A stretch of DNA of 64,000 nt from Tumebacillus algifaecis (GCF_002243515.1 NZ_CP022657.1:4335001-4399000); one strand, 5' to 3'. Counted from the first letter of the stretch, positions 1-9,222 are shown. Translations and numbers: made by a program. The notes: generated from the letters alone by a model not told the origin.

Positions 1-1477
<1,477 letters not shown>

Positions 1478-1517
1478 AAAAGTTTGTATCTTGACTCGCA
1501 TCAGATCTCTGTAACAC

Positions 1518-1540
1518 TCGTTTAGTTTTCAAGGATCAAT
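1518..1540 (-). promoter_or_regulatory. rRNA leader boxA-like antitermination signal
   Basis: The transcribed leader between the second rRNA promoter and 16S contains CCTTGAAAACTAAAC on the minus strand. This resembles the boxA-like blocks found ahead of Bacillus rRNA genes, where the Nus factors load. The assignment rests on sequence resemblance and position only. With the two promoters and the prfB terminator it accounts for the roughly 300-bp stretch between 16S and prfB. Confidence 0.45.
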
Positions 1541-1576
1541 CGTGATACCAGCTCGTACCGAGCGGCAACGTTATCT

Positions 1577-1605
1577 AACTTAACACATGCAAACTCAAAT
1601 GTCAA
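1577..1605 (-). promoter_or_regulatory. rRNA promoter P2
   Basis: Minus-strand sigma-A hexamers TTGACA and TAAGTT separated by 17 nt, about 100 nt upstream of 16S. The perfect -35 box and the position fit the proximal promoter of a tandem rRNA promoter pair. Confidence 0.7.
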
Positions 1606-1655
1606 CCACTACATCTCAATTTTCTTCAACCGCGTCTCTCGCGGCGACAAGAAAC

Positions 1656-1684
1656 ATCTTACCACGCCGGGCGCCACCCGACAA
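1656..1684 (-). promoter_or_regulatory. rRNA promoter P1
   Basis: Minus-strand hexamers TTGTCG and TAAGAT with a 17-nt GC-rich spacer, about 80 nt upstream of P2 and just downstream of the prfB terminator. Tandem promoters are usual for rRNA operons. Confidence 0.5.
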
Positions 1685-1727
1685 TTTTCTCTGTCAAACA
1701 AACTGAAACAAAACAAGAGTACCGAAC

Positions 1728-1760
1728 AAAAAAAAGCGCCGGGCATCTGCCCAGCGCTTT
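1728..1760 (-). terminator. Intrinsic terminator of secA-prfB
   Basis: On the minus strand a 12-bp GC-rich stem (AAAGCGCTGGGC with GCCCGGCGCTTT, one mismatch-tolerant GT pair, short AGAT loop) is followed by a run of eight T. It lies about 20 nt after the prfB stop codon. Confidence 0.9.
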
Positions 1761-1780
1761 CTTTTCCTCACGAAATCATC

Positions 1781-2900
1781 TTACCCGCGCTTTTCGATCT
1801 GCCAACGCAGGAACCCGTCGATAAACGGGTCGAGTTCCCCGTCCATGACCGCGTTTACGTTGCCGATCTCCACGCTTGTGCGATGATCCTTCACCAGCGA
1901 ATACGGATGGAACACATACGAACGAATCTGGCTGCCCCAAGCGATCTGACTTTGCTCACCGCGCAGTTCGGCCAACTCTTCCAGCTGCTTTTGACGCTCC
2001 AACTCGTACAGCTTGGCTGCCAGATACTTCATCGCAGAAGCACGGTTCTTTATCTGCGAGCGTTCCGACTGACAGGTCACGACCACACCCGTCGGGATGT
2101 GCGTGATCCGTACGGCCGAATCGGTAGTGTTGATGTGCTGACCGCCTGCGCCAGATGCCCGATACGTATCGATCTTCAGATCGACTTCCTTGATATCGAC
2201 ATCCACATCATCATCCAACTCCGGAATCACATCGACCGAAGAGAAAGAAGTATGTCGGCGCCCAGACGCATCGAACGGCGAGATGCGCACCAACCGATGC
2301 ACACCCCGTTCCGCTTTTAGATACCCGTATGCGTTAAAGCCTTTGATCAAAAGTGTCACACTCTTGATCCCAGCTTCATCGCCTGGCAGATAGTCCAACG
2401 TTTCCACCTTAAACCCTTTGTCCTCTGCCCAACGTGTATACATCCGCATCATCATCAAAGCCCAGTCCTGCGACTCCGTGCCACCAGCTCCCGGATGCAA
2501 TTCCAAAATGGCGTTGTTCTTGTCGTACGGCTCGCTGAGCAGAAGTTCGAGCTCGAACTTCTCCAGCTCGCCCTTCATCTTGCGGGCGCCCTTGTCACAT
2601 TCGAGAAAGAGATCCTCATCCTTCTCTTCCTGTGCAAGATCCAACATGACTTCGAGGTCATCATACTCGCCCTGAAACTTCTCCATGCGATCAACGCTGC
2701 TTTTCAGCACATTATTCTCGCTGATCACCTTTTGCGCCGCCTCTTGATCGTCCCAAAAAGCGGGGGCCGACATCATCTCTTCCAGCTCACCGATGCGCTG
2801 TTTCTTCGCAGGGAGGTCAAAGAGACCTCCCGATGTCCGCCAAACGCTTGGCTGTATTTTGTAATTCTTGACGCAGTTCACCAAAAGTTTGAGCTGCCAC
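1781..2900 (-). CDS. prfB: Peptide chain release factor 2 (programmed +1 frameshift)
   Basis: RF2 recognises UGA and UAA in the A site and triggers peptide release. The gene is read in two frames. A 27-codon first segment starting at GTG (behind AGGGGTGG) ends ...[11 protein letters not shown] and hits an in-frame UGA in CTTTGAC. An AGG-containing Shine-Dalgarno-like stretch sits just upstream, and reading resumes one base later as [16 protein letters not shown] and so on. The total is about 372 aa, normal for RF2. The GGQ catalytic motif is present ([15 protein letters not shown]). It follows secA by 21 nt and probably shares its transcript. UGA-dependent frameshifting means RF2 limits its own synthesis. 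A GTG three codons upstream is an alternative start. Confidence 0.96.
2816..2822 (-). promoter_or_regulatory. prfB programmed +1 frameshift site
   Basis: Minus-strand CTTTGAC: the CTT codon is followed by the in-frame UGA, and slippage to TTT allows GAC to be read. An AGG-containing stretch a few bases upstream can act as the stimulatory internal Shine-Dalgarno. This matches the conserved bacterial prfB recoding site. Confidence 0.93.
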
Positions 2901-2921
2901 TGCAACCACCCCTACTTACAA

Positions 2922-5363
2922 CTATTTGTTGCGTTTTCCTTGCCCGTCTTCGCTCGTACCGATCTCCACCATTTGCAGACCCATCTTCGGATCGGCCGGA
3001 GCCGCTTGGTACGAACCGCCAACGTTCGATTTGAACAGATAGGTCACAACTTCCTCGCGAATATTGTGGATCATCTGTTCGAACATATCAAACCCTTCGA
3101 ACTTATAATCCATCAACGGGTCGCGCTGACCGTATGCGCGCAGATGTATCCCTTGGCGCAACTGGTCCATCGCATCGATGTGGTCGATCCACTTCGTATC
3201 GACGGCGCGCAGCAAAATCACCTTTTCATACTCGCGCATGCCGTCGCCAAGCAACTGCTCACGCACCGCATATTCCTTATCGGACAGCTCGTGAAGCAGT
3301 TCGGAGATCTCCTCTTGCGTCGCGAACTTCTGCAGATCTTCCATGGTGATCACACCTTCGCGAACGATGCGACCCTCCAAATACTCATGCAGACCTTGCA
3401 GATCCCAATCCTCCGGCACGATGTCCTTCGCGCAGTACGTATCGACGATCGAATCGATCAACTGATTCAGCATGTCCTGCACCACATGCGAGCAGTCCGC
3501 GCTGTCCAAAATCTCACGGCGCTGTTTGTACATCACCACGCGCTGTTGGTTCATGACATCGTCATATTTCAACACGTGCTTCCGAATGTCAAAGTTGTTC
3601 CCTTCGACCTTCTTCTGCGCCGACTCGATCGCCTTGGAGACGATGCCCGCTTGGATCGGTTGATCCTCCTCCAGACCGAGTTTCTCCATGATGTTCATGA
3701 TGTTCTCAGAACCAAACAGACGCATCAGGTCATCTTCCAGCGACAAGAAGAACTGCGTCGAGCCCGGGTCGCCTTGACGACCTGCGCGGCCGCGCAACTG
3801 GTTGTCGATCCGACGGCTCTCATGGCGTTCCGTGCCGATGATATGCAGACCGCCGAGCCCTTCCACACCTTCGCCGAGCACGATGTCCGTACCGCGGCCA
3901 GCCATGTTGGTCGCGATCGTCACCGCACCGCGCTGACCTGCAAGCGAAACGATTTCCGCCTCACGCTCATGCTGTTTTGCATTGAGCACCTGATGCGAAA
4001 TGCCGCTTTGCTTCAGCAGATTGGAGAGATACTCGGATTTCTCAATCGACGTCGTGCCGACGAGCACCGGCTGCCCCTTTTCATGGCGTTCCACAATCTC
4101 AGCCACGACCGCGTTAAACTTCCCGCGGATATTTTTATAAATCACGTCCGACTTATCATCGCGCAGGTTCGGGCGGTTGGTCGGAATTGTAGTTACATCC
4201 ATCCCGTAGATCGAGCGGAATTCCTCTTCCTCGGTCTTCGCCGTCCCGGTCATCCCCGACAGTTTGTTGTAGCCGCGGAAGTAGTTTTGCAGCGTGATCG
4301 TCGCGAGCGTTTTCGATTCATTCTGAATGCGCACGCCTTCCTTCGCTTCGATCGCCTGATGCAGACCTTCCGAATAGCGACGCCCTTGCATCAAACGGCC
4401 AGTGAATTCGTCAACGATGATGATCTCATCGCCCTGCACCACGTAATCCTTGTCGCGATGCATCGTCACATGCGCCTTCATCGCCTGCGTGATGTGATGG
4501 TTGACGAGCACGTTTTCCGGATCGAACAGGTTCGTGATGCGGAAATATTTCTCCGCCTTCTTCGAGCCCGTCTCCGTCAAAATAACCGACTTCGCCTTTT
4601 CATCATGTGTATAGTCCACCTCATTGCGCAGACCGGCCACAAAAATGTTCGCACGGAAATAAAGCTCCGTCGATTTCTCCGCCTGACCGGAAATGATCAG
4701 CGGGGTACGGGCTTCATCGATCAAAATCGAGTCAACTTCGTCGATGATGCAATAGTTCAGCGGACGCTGCACCATCTGATCGGCAGACAGGGCCATATTA
4801 TCGCGCAGGAAGTCAAACCCGAACTCGTTGTTCGTCCCATACGTGATATCGGCCGCATAAGCACCTTGCTTTTGCCCATGCGAAAGCCCATTGATATTCA
4901 GACCGACCTCCAAGCCGAGGAAACGGTGCAACTGCCCCATCTCTTCTGCGTCACGGCGAGCCAGATAGTCGTTGACCGTAATGACATGGACACCTTGTCC
5001 TGACAGTGCGTTCAGATACGAAGGAAGTGTCGCCACCAGCGTCTTACCTTCCCCGGTGCGCATCTCTGCGATGCGTCCTTGGTGCAGCACGATCCCGCCC
5101 ATCAACTGAACATCGTAATGACGTTTACCAAGCACGCGCTTTCCTGCTTCGCGAACGACAGCAAACGCCTCGGGCAACATATCATCAAGCGATTCCCCGC
5201 GGGTGAACCGCTCCTTAAACTCAAACGTCTTTCCGCGCAACTGATCGTCGCTCAGCTTTTCCAAATCCGGCTCAAGCAAGTTGATGCGCTGTACCAGTTT
5301 AGAGAGCTTCTTAATCTCTCTCTCATTGCTGTCCCCAACAATCTTTTTCAGGAGGCCCAACAT
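2922..5363 (-). CDS. secA: Protein translocase ATPase SecA (no C-terminal zinc tail)
   Basis: SecA drives preprotein export through SecYEG by ATP hydrolysis at the membrane. Visible are the Walker A motif (MRTGEGKT, about residues 101-108), the DEVD Walker B stretch ([16 protein letters not shown]), the preprotein cross-linking region and the second nucleotide-binding fold ending [10 protein letters not shown]. The chosen ATG (MLGLLKKIV...) gives 813 aa; an upstream GTG would add four residues but overlaps the AGGAG ribosome site. The protein ends ...[14 protein letters not shown] and lacks the CxC...CH zinc-binding tail usual in housekeeping SecA. No such motif follows the stop, so this is not a simple frameshift. 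First gene of secA-prfB. Confidence 0.97.
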   Translation of the reverse strand: MLGLLKKIVGDSNEREIKKLSKLVQRINLLEPDLEKLSDDQLRGKTFEFKERFTRGESLDDMLPEAFAVVREAGKRVLGKRHYDVQLMGGIVLHQGRIAEMRTGEGKTLVATLPSYLNALSGQGVHVITVNDYLARRDAEEMGQLHRFLGLEVGLNINGLSHGQKQGAYAADITYGTNNEFGFDFLRDNMALSADQMVQRPLNYCIIDEVDSILIDEARTPLIISGQAEKSTELYFRANIFVAGLRNEVDYTHDEKAKSVILTETGSKKAEKYFRITNLFDPENVLVNHHITQAMKAHVTMHRDKDYVVQGDEIIIVDEFTGRLMQGRRYSEGLHQAIEAKEGVRIQNESKTLATITLQNYFRGYNKLSGMTGTAKTEEEEFRSIYGMDVTTIPTNRPNLRDDKSDVIYKNIRGKFNAVVAEIVERHEKGQPVLVGTTSIEKSEYLSNLLKQSGISHQVLNAKQHEREAEIVSLAGQRGAVTIATNMAGRGTDIVLGEGVEGLGGLHIIGTERHESRRIDNQLRGRAGRQGDPGSTQFFLSLEDDLMRLFGSENIMNIMEKLGLEEDQPIQAGIVSKAIESAQKKVEGNNFDIRKHVLKYDDVMNQQRVVMYKQRREILDSADCSHVVQDMLNQLIDSIVDTYCAKDIVPEDWDLQGLHEYLEGRIVREGVITMEDLQKFATQEEISELLHELSDKEYAVREQLLGDGMREYEKVILLRAVDTKWIDHIDAMDQLRQGIHLRAYGQRDPLMDYKFEGFDMFEQMIHNIREEVVTYLFKSNVGGSYQAAPADPKMGLQMVEIGTSEDGQGKRNK

Positions 5364-5411
5364 ACAAGGTTTCACTCCTCTCCAAATTAAGACACGATGT
5401 CTTAGTATAAA

Positions 5412-5441
5412 ATTGTATCACTTTTTCGCCCACACCCACAA
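5412..5441 (-). promoter_or_regulatory. secA promoter
   Basis: Minus-strand TTGTGG and TACAAT with an 18-nt spacer, about 50 nt ahead of the secA start codon. Confidence 0.6.
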
Positions 5442-5477
5442 CTATTAAATCCACTCACAAACATTATATGTATTGCA

Positions 5478-5499
5478 GGTGACCTTAAAATAGGCCACC
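5478..5499 (-). other. Inverted repeat between the small membrane gene and secA
   Basis: A 7-bp stem (GGTGGCC with GGTCACC on the minus strand, one GT pair) with an 8-nt AT loop, downstream of the small membrane protein gene. No T run follows, so it may be a weak terminator or a chance hairpin. Confidence 0.3.
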
Positions 5500-5517
5500 C
5501 GTCCACCCTGATTCCAC

Positions 5518-5775
5518 TTACGAAAGCTGCCTTCTTGACCTCGAGTCATCCTCCTGATCCCCGCGAATGACTCCAAACAAGAGCCCAAACAGCGCGACCG
5601 CCCACCAACCGTCGCCAACCCAACCGACCAAAATTACTGCCAGCACAGCAACGAGAAGTTCCAACACCCACGGATGGATATAATAAGCCTTCCGCACATT
5701 CCAGACCAGAACCTGCCCGACTTTCAAAGCCACAAAAAACACCAACACTTTCAGTACCCACAACACGACGCCCAT
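5518..5775 (-). CDS. Small membrane protein of unknown function
   Basis: An 85-aa protein preceded by a strong GGAGGTGA ribosome site seven bases before ATG, which supports its being real. The first 23 residues form a hydrophobic helix (VLWVLKVLVFFVALKVG), a short loop carries aromatic and basic residues (VRKAYYIHP), and a second hydrophobic segment spans about residues 36-68. The C-terminus is charged (RGDQEDDSRSRRQ). Two or three membrane spans are likely. It lies 82 nt downstream of another unrecognised gene on the same strand and may be co-transcribed with it. No family is recognised. Confidence 0.7.
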   Translation of the reverse strand: MGVVLWVLKVLVFFVALKVGQVLVWNVRKAYYIHPWVLELLVAVLAVILVGWVGDGWWAVALFGLLFGVIRGDQEDDSRSRRQLS

Positions 5776-5857
5776 CTGCTGTCACCTCCGTACCACATCC
5801 TATGCGAAGGTGCTTGGGCAGGTACCCATTCCGTTCATAAAATGACCATCGTTTTCG

Positions 5858-6934
5858 CTACTCCACCCACAAGCGCAACCCACCGCCGACGAGCGACTGC
5901 CCTCCCATCAGCACGGGAACCTTACAAGCAGCAACTGCAGACGTCAACTCCCTCAAAAAAGGGTCCCGCACTTCCTCCAGCAGGCCCAAATCCACAGCAA
6001 ACCGCTCTTCCTCACCAACCCGCACGCCAAAATGCTCCAGCACCACCCGCGTATCAAACAGCACGCATTCAACTTGCTCAGCAAGCACAGCAAAAAACTG
6101 CTGCCAGCCTACAGCTTCCACCATCGCCCCCAGCAAGCTTCGCACCTCACCGCGCTCCACTCTGCCCAGCGCCTTCATACCTCGTTCCTCCGAAAACACC
6201 CGTAGTCGCACGCCAGCCCCTTGTCCAAACCGTTCCGCCTCGACCGGATGCACACGGCCGATCAAAGCGACATCCGGATATGGGCGAGCCAATACGGTCC
6301 GCACCGCCTGCACACGCCCCCACAAATTCCAATCGCTGACAACCTCACGCAAACGCGGACCGCATTCGGCCCGTGAAGCGGCAAGCACCGCATCGACAGG
6401 CGTATCCAAATCAAATCCAAACCCTAGCGAGCGCTGTAAATACTTCACGACCAGCCCGGCCTGCGATTCCAACGCAAAGCCAAACTGATTATCTGTGTGA
6501 CAATCCCGTACCAAAAAAGCGGCCTGAGCCGGTTTCCACAAAATCAAATCTGGTGACAGCCGATTATTCTGCCAGACCTCGCCATCCGTGACCGAGTGTG
6601 CGGCCGCTTCCAACTCCTGTACCTGAAGCAGAGGTGCGGCGCATCCACCCATCACGGCCACGCCCTCCTCCGGTCGTGCATAAGTGCGTACTACATCCTG
6701 TACAACCTGCAGCCACACAAACTCCTCACAAGACGAGTCCCACTCGATGCACCCCAAACTCCTTGCCGAGTCCAAGACAACCGGATCATCCGAGACCAAC
6801 ACAACCCGAAAGTCCTTCCCCCAAACCACCTTCTCCACCAAATCCACCGCCGCCGCTCTCCGTGCCTCTCGCATCGCCCGTAGTATCCCCGATGCCCCAC
6901 TTCCATATCCCCCAGCCAACACCACCACCAACAT
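5858..6934 (-). CDS. Unknown protein with nucleotidyltransferase-like N-terminus
   Basis: A 358-aa protein. The start MLVVVLAGGYG is chosen because AAGGTGG lies nine bases upstream. The VVVLAGGYGSG opening, followed by a Rossmann-like beta strand (FRVVLVSDDPVVLDSARSLG), resembles the GT-A fold of NTP transferases such as MobA or sugar-nucleotide enzymes, but the canonical R-M/K motif after LAGG is not clear. The middle has conserved-looking PDLILWKPAQAAFLVRD and FGFDLDTPVDAV stretches. The C-terminal part (VRLRVFSEERGMKALGR) looks like a second domain. No transmembrane segment or signal peptide is seen. The coding strand is very G- and T-rich compared with neighbouring housekeeping genes. Function unknown; an NTP-binding enzyme is inference. 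Confidence 0.75.
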   Translation of the reverse strand: MLVVVLAGGYGSGASGILRAMREARRAAAVDLVEKVVWGKDFRVVLVSDDPVVLDSARSLGCIEWDSSCEEFVWLQVVQDVVRTYARPEEGVAVMGGCAAPLLQVQELEAAAHSVTDGEVWQNNRLSPDLILWKPAQAAFLVRDCHTDNQFGFALESQAGLVVKYLQRSLGFGFDLDTPVDAVLAASRAECGPRLREVVSDWNLWGRVQAVRTVLARPYPDVALIGRVHPVEAERFGQGAGVRLRVFSEERGMKALGRVERGEVRSLLGAMVEAVGWQQFFAVLAEQVECVLFDTRVVLEHFGVRVGEEERFAVDLGLLEEVRDPFLRELTSAVAACKVPVLMGGQSLVGGGLRLWVE

Positions 6935-7281
6935 ACAACCATCCCACCTTCGCCTTTTACTTCTACCACTCCATCTCACAGCACTGATCTACGAGGTATT
7001 CCAAAGGTTTTTCAACCCAGCCTGTCCATCCGATCAGAGTGAATTCAACCCTAGATAGGAGGACGCCTGCCGAGGAGCAAGTTTCACGCAACCCTCTCCG
7101 TAATCTGAACGGGAGAACGGTCTTGAACCCAACCTGTCCATCCGATCAGAGTAATTTCAGCCCTAAAGGGGAGGGCACCTGCCAAGGAGCGAGTTTCACG
7201 CTAGCCTCTCCTTGATCTATACGGGATAAAGGGTTTGCACCCAACCTGTCCATCCGATCAGAGTAATTTCAGCCCCAGAGG

Positions 7282-7356
7282 GGAGGACACCTTCCGAGGA
7301 GCGAGTTTGCGCGGTGGTCTTCCGCGCGATGTTTGAGCGAGTGGGAGATGTCCTCC
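7282..7356. repeat. Palindromic hairpin element, copy A
   Basis: Outer arms GGAGGACACCT and AGATGTCCTCC pair along 11 bp (one GT). Inside are AGGAGCGAGTTT, an inner hairpin GCGCGG-TGGTCTT-CCGCGC, and GATGTTTGAGCGAGTGGG. Arms and internal purine-rich blocks are shared with the two other complete copies. Confidence 0.75.
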
Positions 7357-7529
7357 GGCGGGCAGAGCGTGAGGGCAGATGGTGTATTGTGATAGATTAA
7401 GATAGGAGAGAGGAGGGCAGATACCCATCCAAGGAGCGAATTTCACACAAGCCTCTCCGTAATCTGCAAGGAAGAAAGGTTTTGAACCCAACCTGTTCAT
7501 CCGATCAGAGTGATTTCAGCCCCAGAGGG

Positions 7530-7602
7530 GAGGACACCTCTCGAGGAGCGAGTTTGCGCGGTGGTCTTCCGCGCGATGTTTGAGCGAGCGGGAGGTGTCC
7601 CC
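7530..7602. repeat. Palindromic hairpin element, copy B
   Basis: Outer arms GGACACCTC and GAGGTGTCC pair perfectly over 9 bp. The inner hairpin GCGCGG...CCGCGC and flanking AGGAGCGAGTTT and TTTGAGCGAGCGGGAG are as in copy A. The T to C change in the 3' arm relative to copy A turns a GT pair into a GC pair. Confidence 0.75.
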
Positions 7603-7667
7603 CCGGTGGGCAGGGCAGAGGGCCAAAAGGGTAGTGCTGGGATGGAGATGAGATAGGAGGGGGGAGG

Positions 7668-7735
7668 GGATATCCTTTCAAGGAGCGAGTTTCACGCAAG
7701 CATTTCGCGTGACCCGAGCGGGAGAAAGGATGTCC
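7668..7735. repeat. Palindromic hairpin element, copy C (covarying stems)
   Basis: Outer arms GGATATCCTTTC and GAAAGGATGTCC pair over 12 bp with one GT. The inner stem is CACGC with GCGTG. Both stems differ in sequence from copies A and B yet still pair, while AGGAGCGAGTTT and CGAGCGGGAG between the stems are conserved. This is compensatory variation. Confidence 0.75.
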
Positions 7736-7740
7736 GCTTC

Positions 7741-7952
7741 CCCCGGGGCACCCACCCAAACACACATCCCACTGACCCGTTTACTCTCACACATCCTCAT
7801 GCACTCAACCACTTTCGCACTTCCCCAAACCGCCTACCACTCCTACACTCCTACACTCCCCCGCGCACCCCACCACTAACGCACTTCTCCAAACCGCCTA
7901 CCACTCCTACACCTCCCCATGCACTCAACCCCAATCTCCCCCTAACTCCATC
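7741..7952. repeat. C-rich imperfect tandem region
   Basis: The plus strand is very C-rich with few G. A 33-bp segment occurs twice (7816-7848 and 7880-7912, one difference), and CATGCACTCAACC occurs at 7798 and again at 7918. The minus strand has several GGGG runs. No reading frame with a ribosome site is seen. Confidence 0.7.
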
Positions 7953-7984
7953 AAAAAAGCCAGCCCCCACCGGAGCTGGCTTAT
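7953..7984 (-). terminator. hpf terminator
   Basis: Minus-strand stem GCCAGCTCC / GGGGCTGGC followed by TTTTTT, directly after the hpf stop codon. Confidence 0.88.
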
Positions 7985-7988
7985 CACT

Positions 7989-8546
7989 CTATGCAAAAGT
8001 CGGTTCAATCAACCCGTACTGCCCATCTTTCCGCTTATACACCACATTCACTTCATCCGTCTCCGCGTTACTAAAGACAAAGAAGTCATGTCCGAGCAGA
8101 TCCATCTGCATCACCGCTTCATCGACCGGCATGGGTTTTACCGCAAACTTCTTCACTCGAACCACGTCACCCAGGTCCGTCTCATCCTCTGTCAAAACGT
8201 GCACAGCGCTTTCGCCATGCTCCTTAAACAGAGAACTGACCCCTTCCTGCCGCAGTCGTTTATTCAACTTCGCCTTATGCTTCTCGATCTGCTTTTCCAG
8301 CTTGTCGGAAACTGTATCGATCGAAGCATACATATCGCCCGACTTCTCTTCGGCGCGAAGTACAAAACCATTGATCGGCATAGTCACTTCCACCGTATGG
8401 TAGTCTCTCACCACAGACAGCGTGACATGCACGGAAAATTCGGTTGGAGCATGAAAGTACTTTTCCAGACGCCCGATCTTCTTATCTACATATTGACGCA
8501 GCGCCTCAGTTACCTCTAGATGGTTCCCTCGTACTTGGATCTTCAT
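7989..8546 (-). CDS. hpf: Long-form hibernation promoting factor
   Basis: This protein binds inactive 70S ribosomes and dimerises them to 100S particles in stationary phase. The 185-aa product starts MKIQVRGNHLEVTEAL behind GGGAGGAG six bases upstream. Its N-terminal domain (about 1-100) is the S30AE/YfiA fold, and the C-terminal domain (about 125-185, VVRVKKFAVKPMPVDEAV...LLGHDFFVF) is the dimerisation domain of long HPFs. The size matches B. subtilis YvyD (about 190 aa). A sigma-H-type promoter lies upstream. It is monocistronic, between a csp terminator and its own terminator. Confidence 0.96.
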   Translation of the reverse strand: MKIQVRGNHLEVTEALRQYVDKKIGRLEKYFHAPTEFSVHVTLSVVRDYHTVEVTMPINGFVLRAEEKSGDMYASIDTVSDKLEKQIEKHKAKLNKRLRQEGVSSLFKEHGESAVHVLTEDETDLGDVVRVKKFAVKPMPVDEAVMQMDLLGHDFFVFSNAETDEVNVVYKRKDGQYGLIEPTFA

Positions 8547-8574
8547 GTTGAACTCCTCCCTTCGATACATAATA

Positions 8575-8604
8575 GTATTCCACCCCTCCCCACAGTACTC
8601 CTGC
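8575..8604 (-). promoter_or_regulatory. Candidate sigma-H promoter of hpf
   Basis: Minus-strand GCAGGAGTA and GTGGAATAC separated by 12 nt fit the sigma-H pattern (RnAGGAwWW, RnnGAATwW) with one mismatch in each box, about 30 nt before the hpf start. B. subtilis hpf is known to use sigma-H and sigma-B; sigH is present in this window. Confidence 0.5.
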
Positions 8605-8654
8605 CAAATCACACAAGAATTACACCAAAACCCCACCAAATTCACAATTTTTAC

Positions 8655-8692
8655 ACAAAAAAGAAACCCCCGGACAGGTTGTCCGAGGGCTC
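8655..8692 (-). terminator. csp terminator
   Basis: Minus-strand stem AGCCCTCGGACA / TGTCCGGGGGTT followed by TCTTTTTT, just after the cold-shock gene. Confidence 0.88.
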
Positions 8693-8699
8693 TATGCGA

Positions 8700-8897
8700 T
8701 TACAGTCTGACAACGTTAGCGGCCTGTTGCCCGCGGTTTCCTTCGACAATGTCAAACTCGACTAATTCGCCTTCGTTGAGGGACTTGAACCCTTCGCCGG
8801 TAATCGCGGAGAAGTGAACAAACACATCTTCTCCACCTTCGTATTCGATGAAGCCGTACCCCTTTTCACTGTTGAACCACTTTACTCTACCTTGCAT
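8700..8897 (-). CDS. Cold-shock protein, CspA/CspB family
   Basis: A 65-aa single cold-shock domain that binds single-stranded RNA and DNA and acts as an RNA chaperone. RNP1 (KGYGFIEY, residues 12-19) and RNP2 (VFVHFSAI) are intact. The length is typical (66-67 aa in Bacillus). GGAGGA lies ten bases before the ATG. The roughly 100-nt untranslated leader implied by the upstream promoter is a usual feature of cold-inducible csp mRNAs. It is monocistronic. Confidence 0.96.
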   Translation of the reverse strand: MQGRVKWFNSEKGYGFIEYEGGEDVFVHFSAITGEGFKSLNEGELVEFDIVEGNRGQQAANVVRL

Positions 8898-9222
8898 GAC
8901 TTTCCATTCCTCCTACGTTGAGACCCTGGTTAACCTCACGAAAAAGGGTCAATAAAGTAACGGTCTGCGCTGTGTGAGGTTGCATCTTATCATGGGCTCA
9001 AAACGGTACCAATATACACATCCGATCAATTCGGACAAAACTTTACAAAAAACGCCTTCAAAACTCTCGACAGATTCTATTGTATCTGATGGTTTCCCAT
9101 CTCGTATACAAGTAATAAAAACACAAACAATACGTATTTTTGTGCATTAAAAATCTCCTGAATCATTTCCTCACTACTTCGCGTCTAACCAAGCAGATAG
9201 ACACAAGCAGGAGGTGGAACGC
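8898..9222. other. Divergent intergenic region between csp and the anti-sigma-like gene
   Basis: It contains the csp leader and its probable promoter. The right half is AT-rich and presumably holds the promoter of the plus-strand gene, but no convincing hexamer pair was found there. Confidence 0.5.
9011..9038 (-). promoter_or_regulatory. Candidate csp promoter
   Basis: Minus-strand TTGTCC and TATATT with a 16-nt spacer, about 110 nt upstream of the csp start codon, leaving a long leader. Confidence 0.45.

Larger units (their letters stand above)
7014..7740. repeat. Tandem array of 112-bp and about 250-bp repeat units
   Basis: Four units begin with the same block, AACCCAACCTGTCCATCCGA followed by TCAGAGT (starts 7014, 7126, 7238, 7485). 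Units 1 and 2 are 112 bp. Units 3 and 4 are about 250 bp and contain two copies of AGGAGCGAGTTT each, 135 and 137 bp apart. That 12-mer occurs six times in all (7073, 7185, 7297, 7432, 7544, 7681), the first and fourth with one change. The short units join the 5' half of the first element to the 3' half of the second, as expected from deletion between the 12-mers. Biological role unknown. Confidence 0.9.
6935..7988. other. Noncoding accessory region between hpf and the unknown gene
   Basis: Just over 1 kb without a convincing gene. It holds a tandem repeat array with hairpin elements (7014-7740), a C-rich imperfect tandem region (7741-7952) and the hpf terminator. Two minus-strand frames inside the array share RGRPPRKLAP-type peptides only because the DNA is repeated; neither has a ribosome site and they are not called as genes. 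Confidence 0.75.

Noticed and set aside
1781-2905. Single-frame prfB starting [11 protein letters not shown]
   Set aside because: The N-terminal part matches no RF2, while the other frame plus the CTTTGAC shift gives the conserved start.
2868-5003. Long plus-strand open frame of 711 codons opposite secA
   Set aside because: It is the reverse-strand shadow of secA: no ribosome site, His/Arg/Leu-rich translation and no family similarity. The same holds for long frames opposite rpoB, rpoC, fusA and tuf.
5674-6339. Plus-strand frame rich in Pro, Gln, His and Ala
   Set aside because: It lies opposite the two unknown minus-strand genes, which have strong ribosome sites and protein-like composition; the plus frame has none.
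7126-7280. Resemblance to a TPP riboswitch segment on the minus strand (CTGAAATTACTCTGATCGG)
   Set aside because: The key CTGAGA and the CTGGATAAT-CCAGCG core are missing and no thiamine gene follows.
7014-7740. Possible CRISPR array
   Set aside because: Entire units are repeated, spacing is 112-247 bp, and no short identical repeats with unique spacers or cas genes are present.
7258-7765. Two minus-strand frames sharing RGRPPRKLAP-type peptides
   Set aside because: The shared peptide arises because the DNA repeat is translated in the same frame twice; no ribosome sites, and other copies of the repeat are not open.
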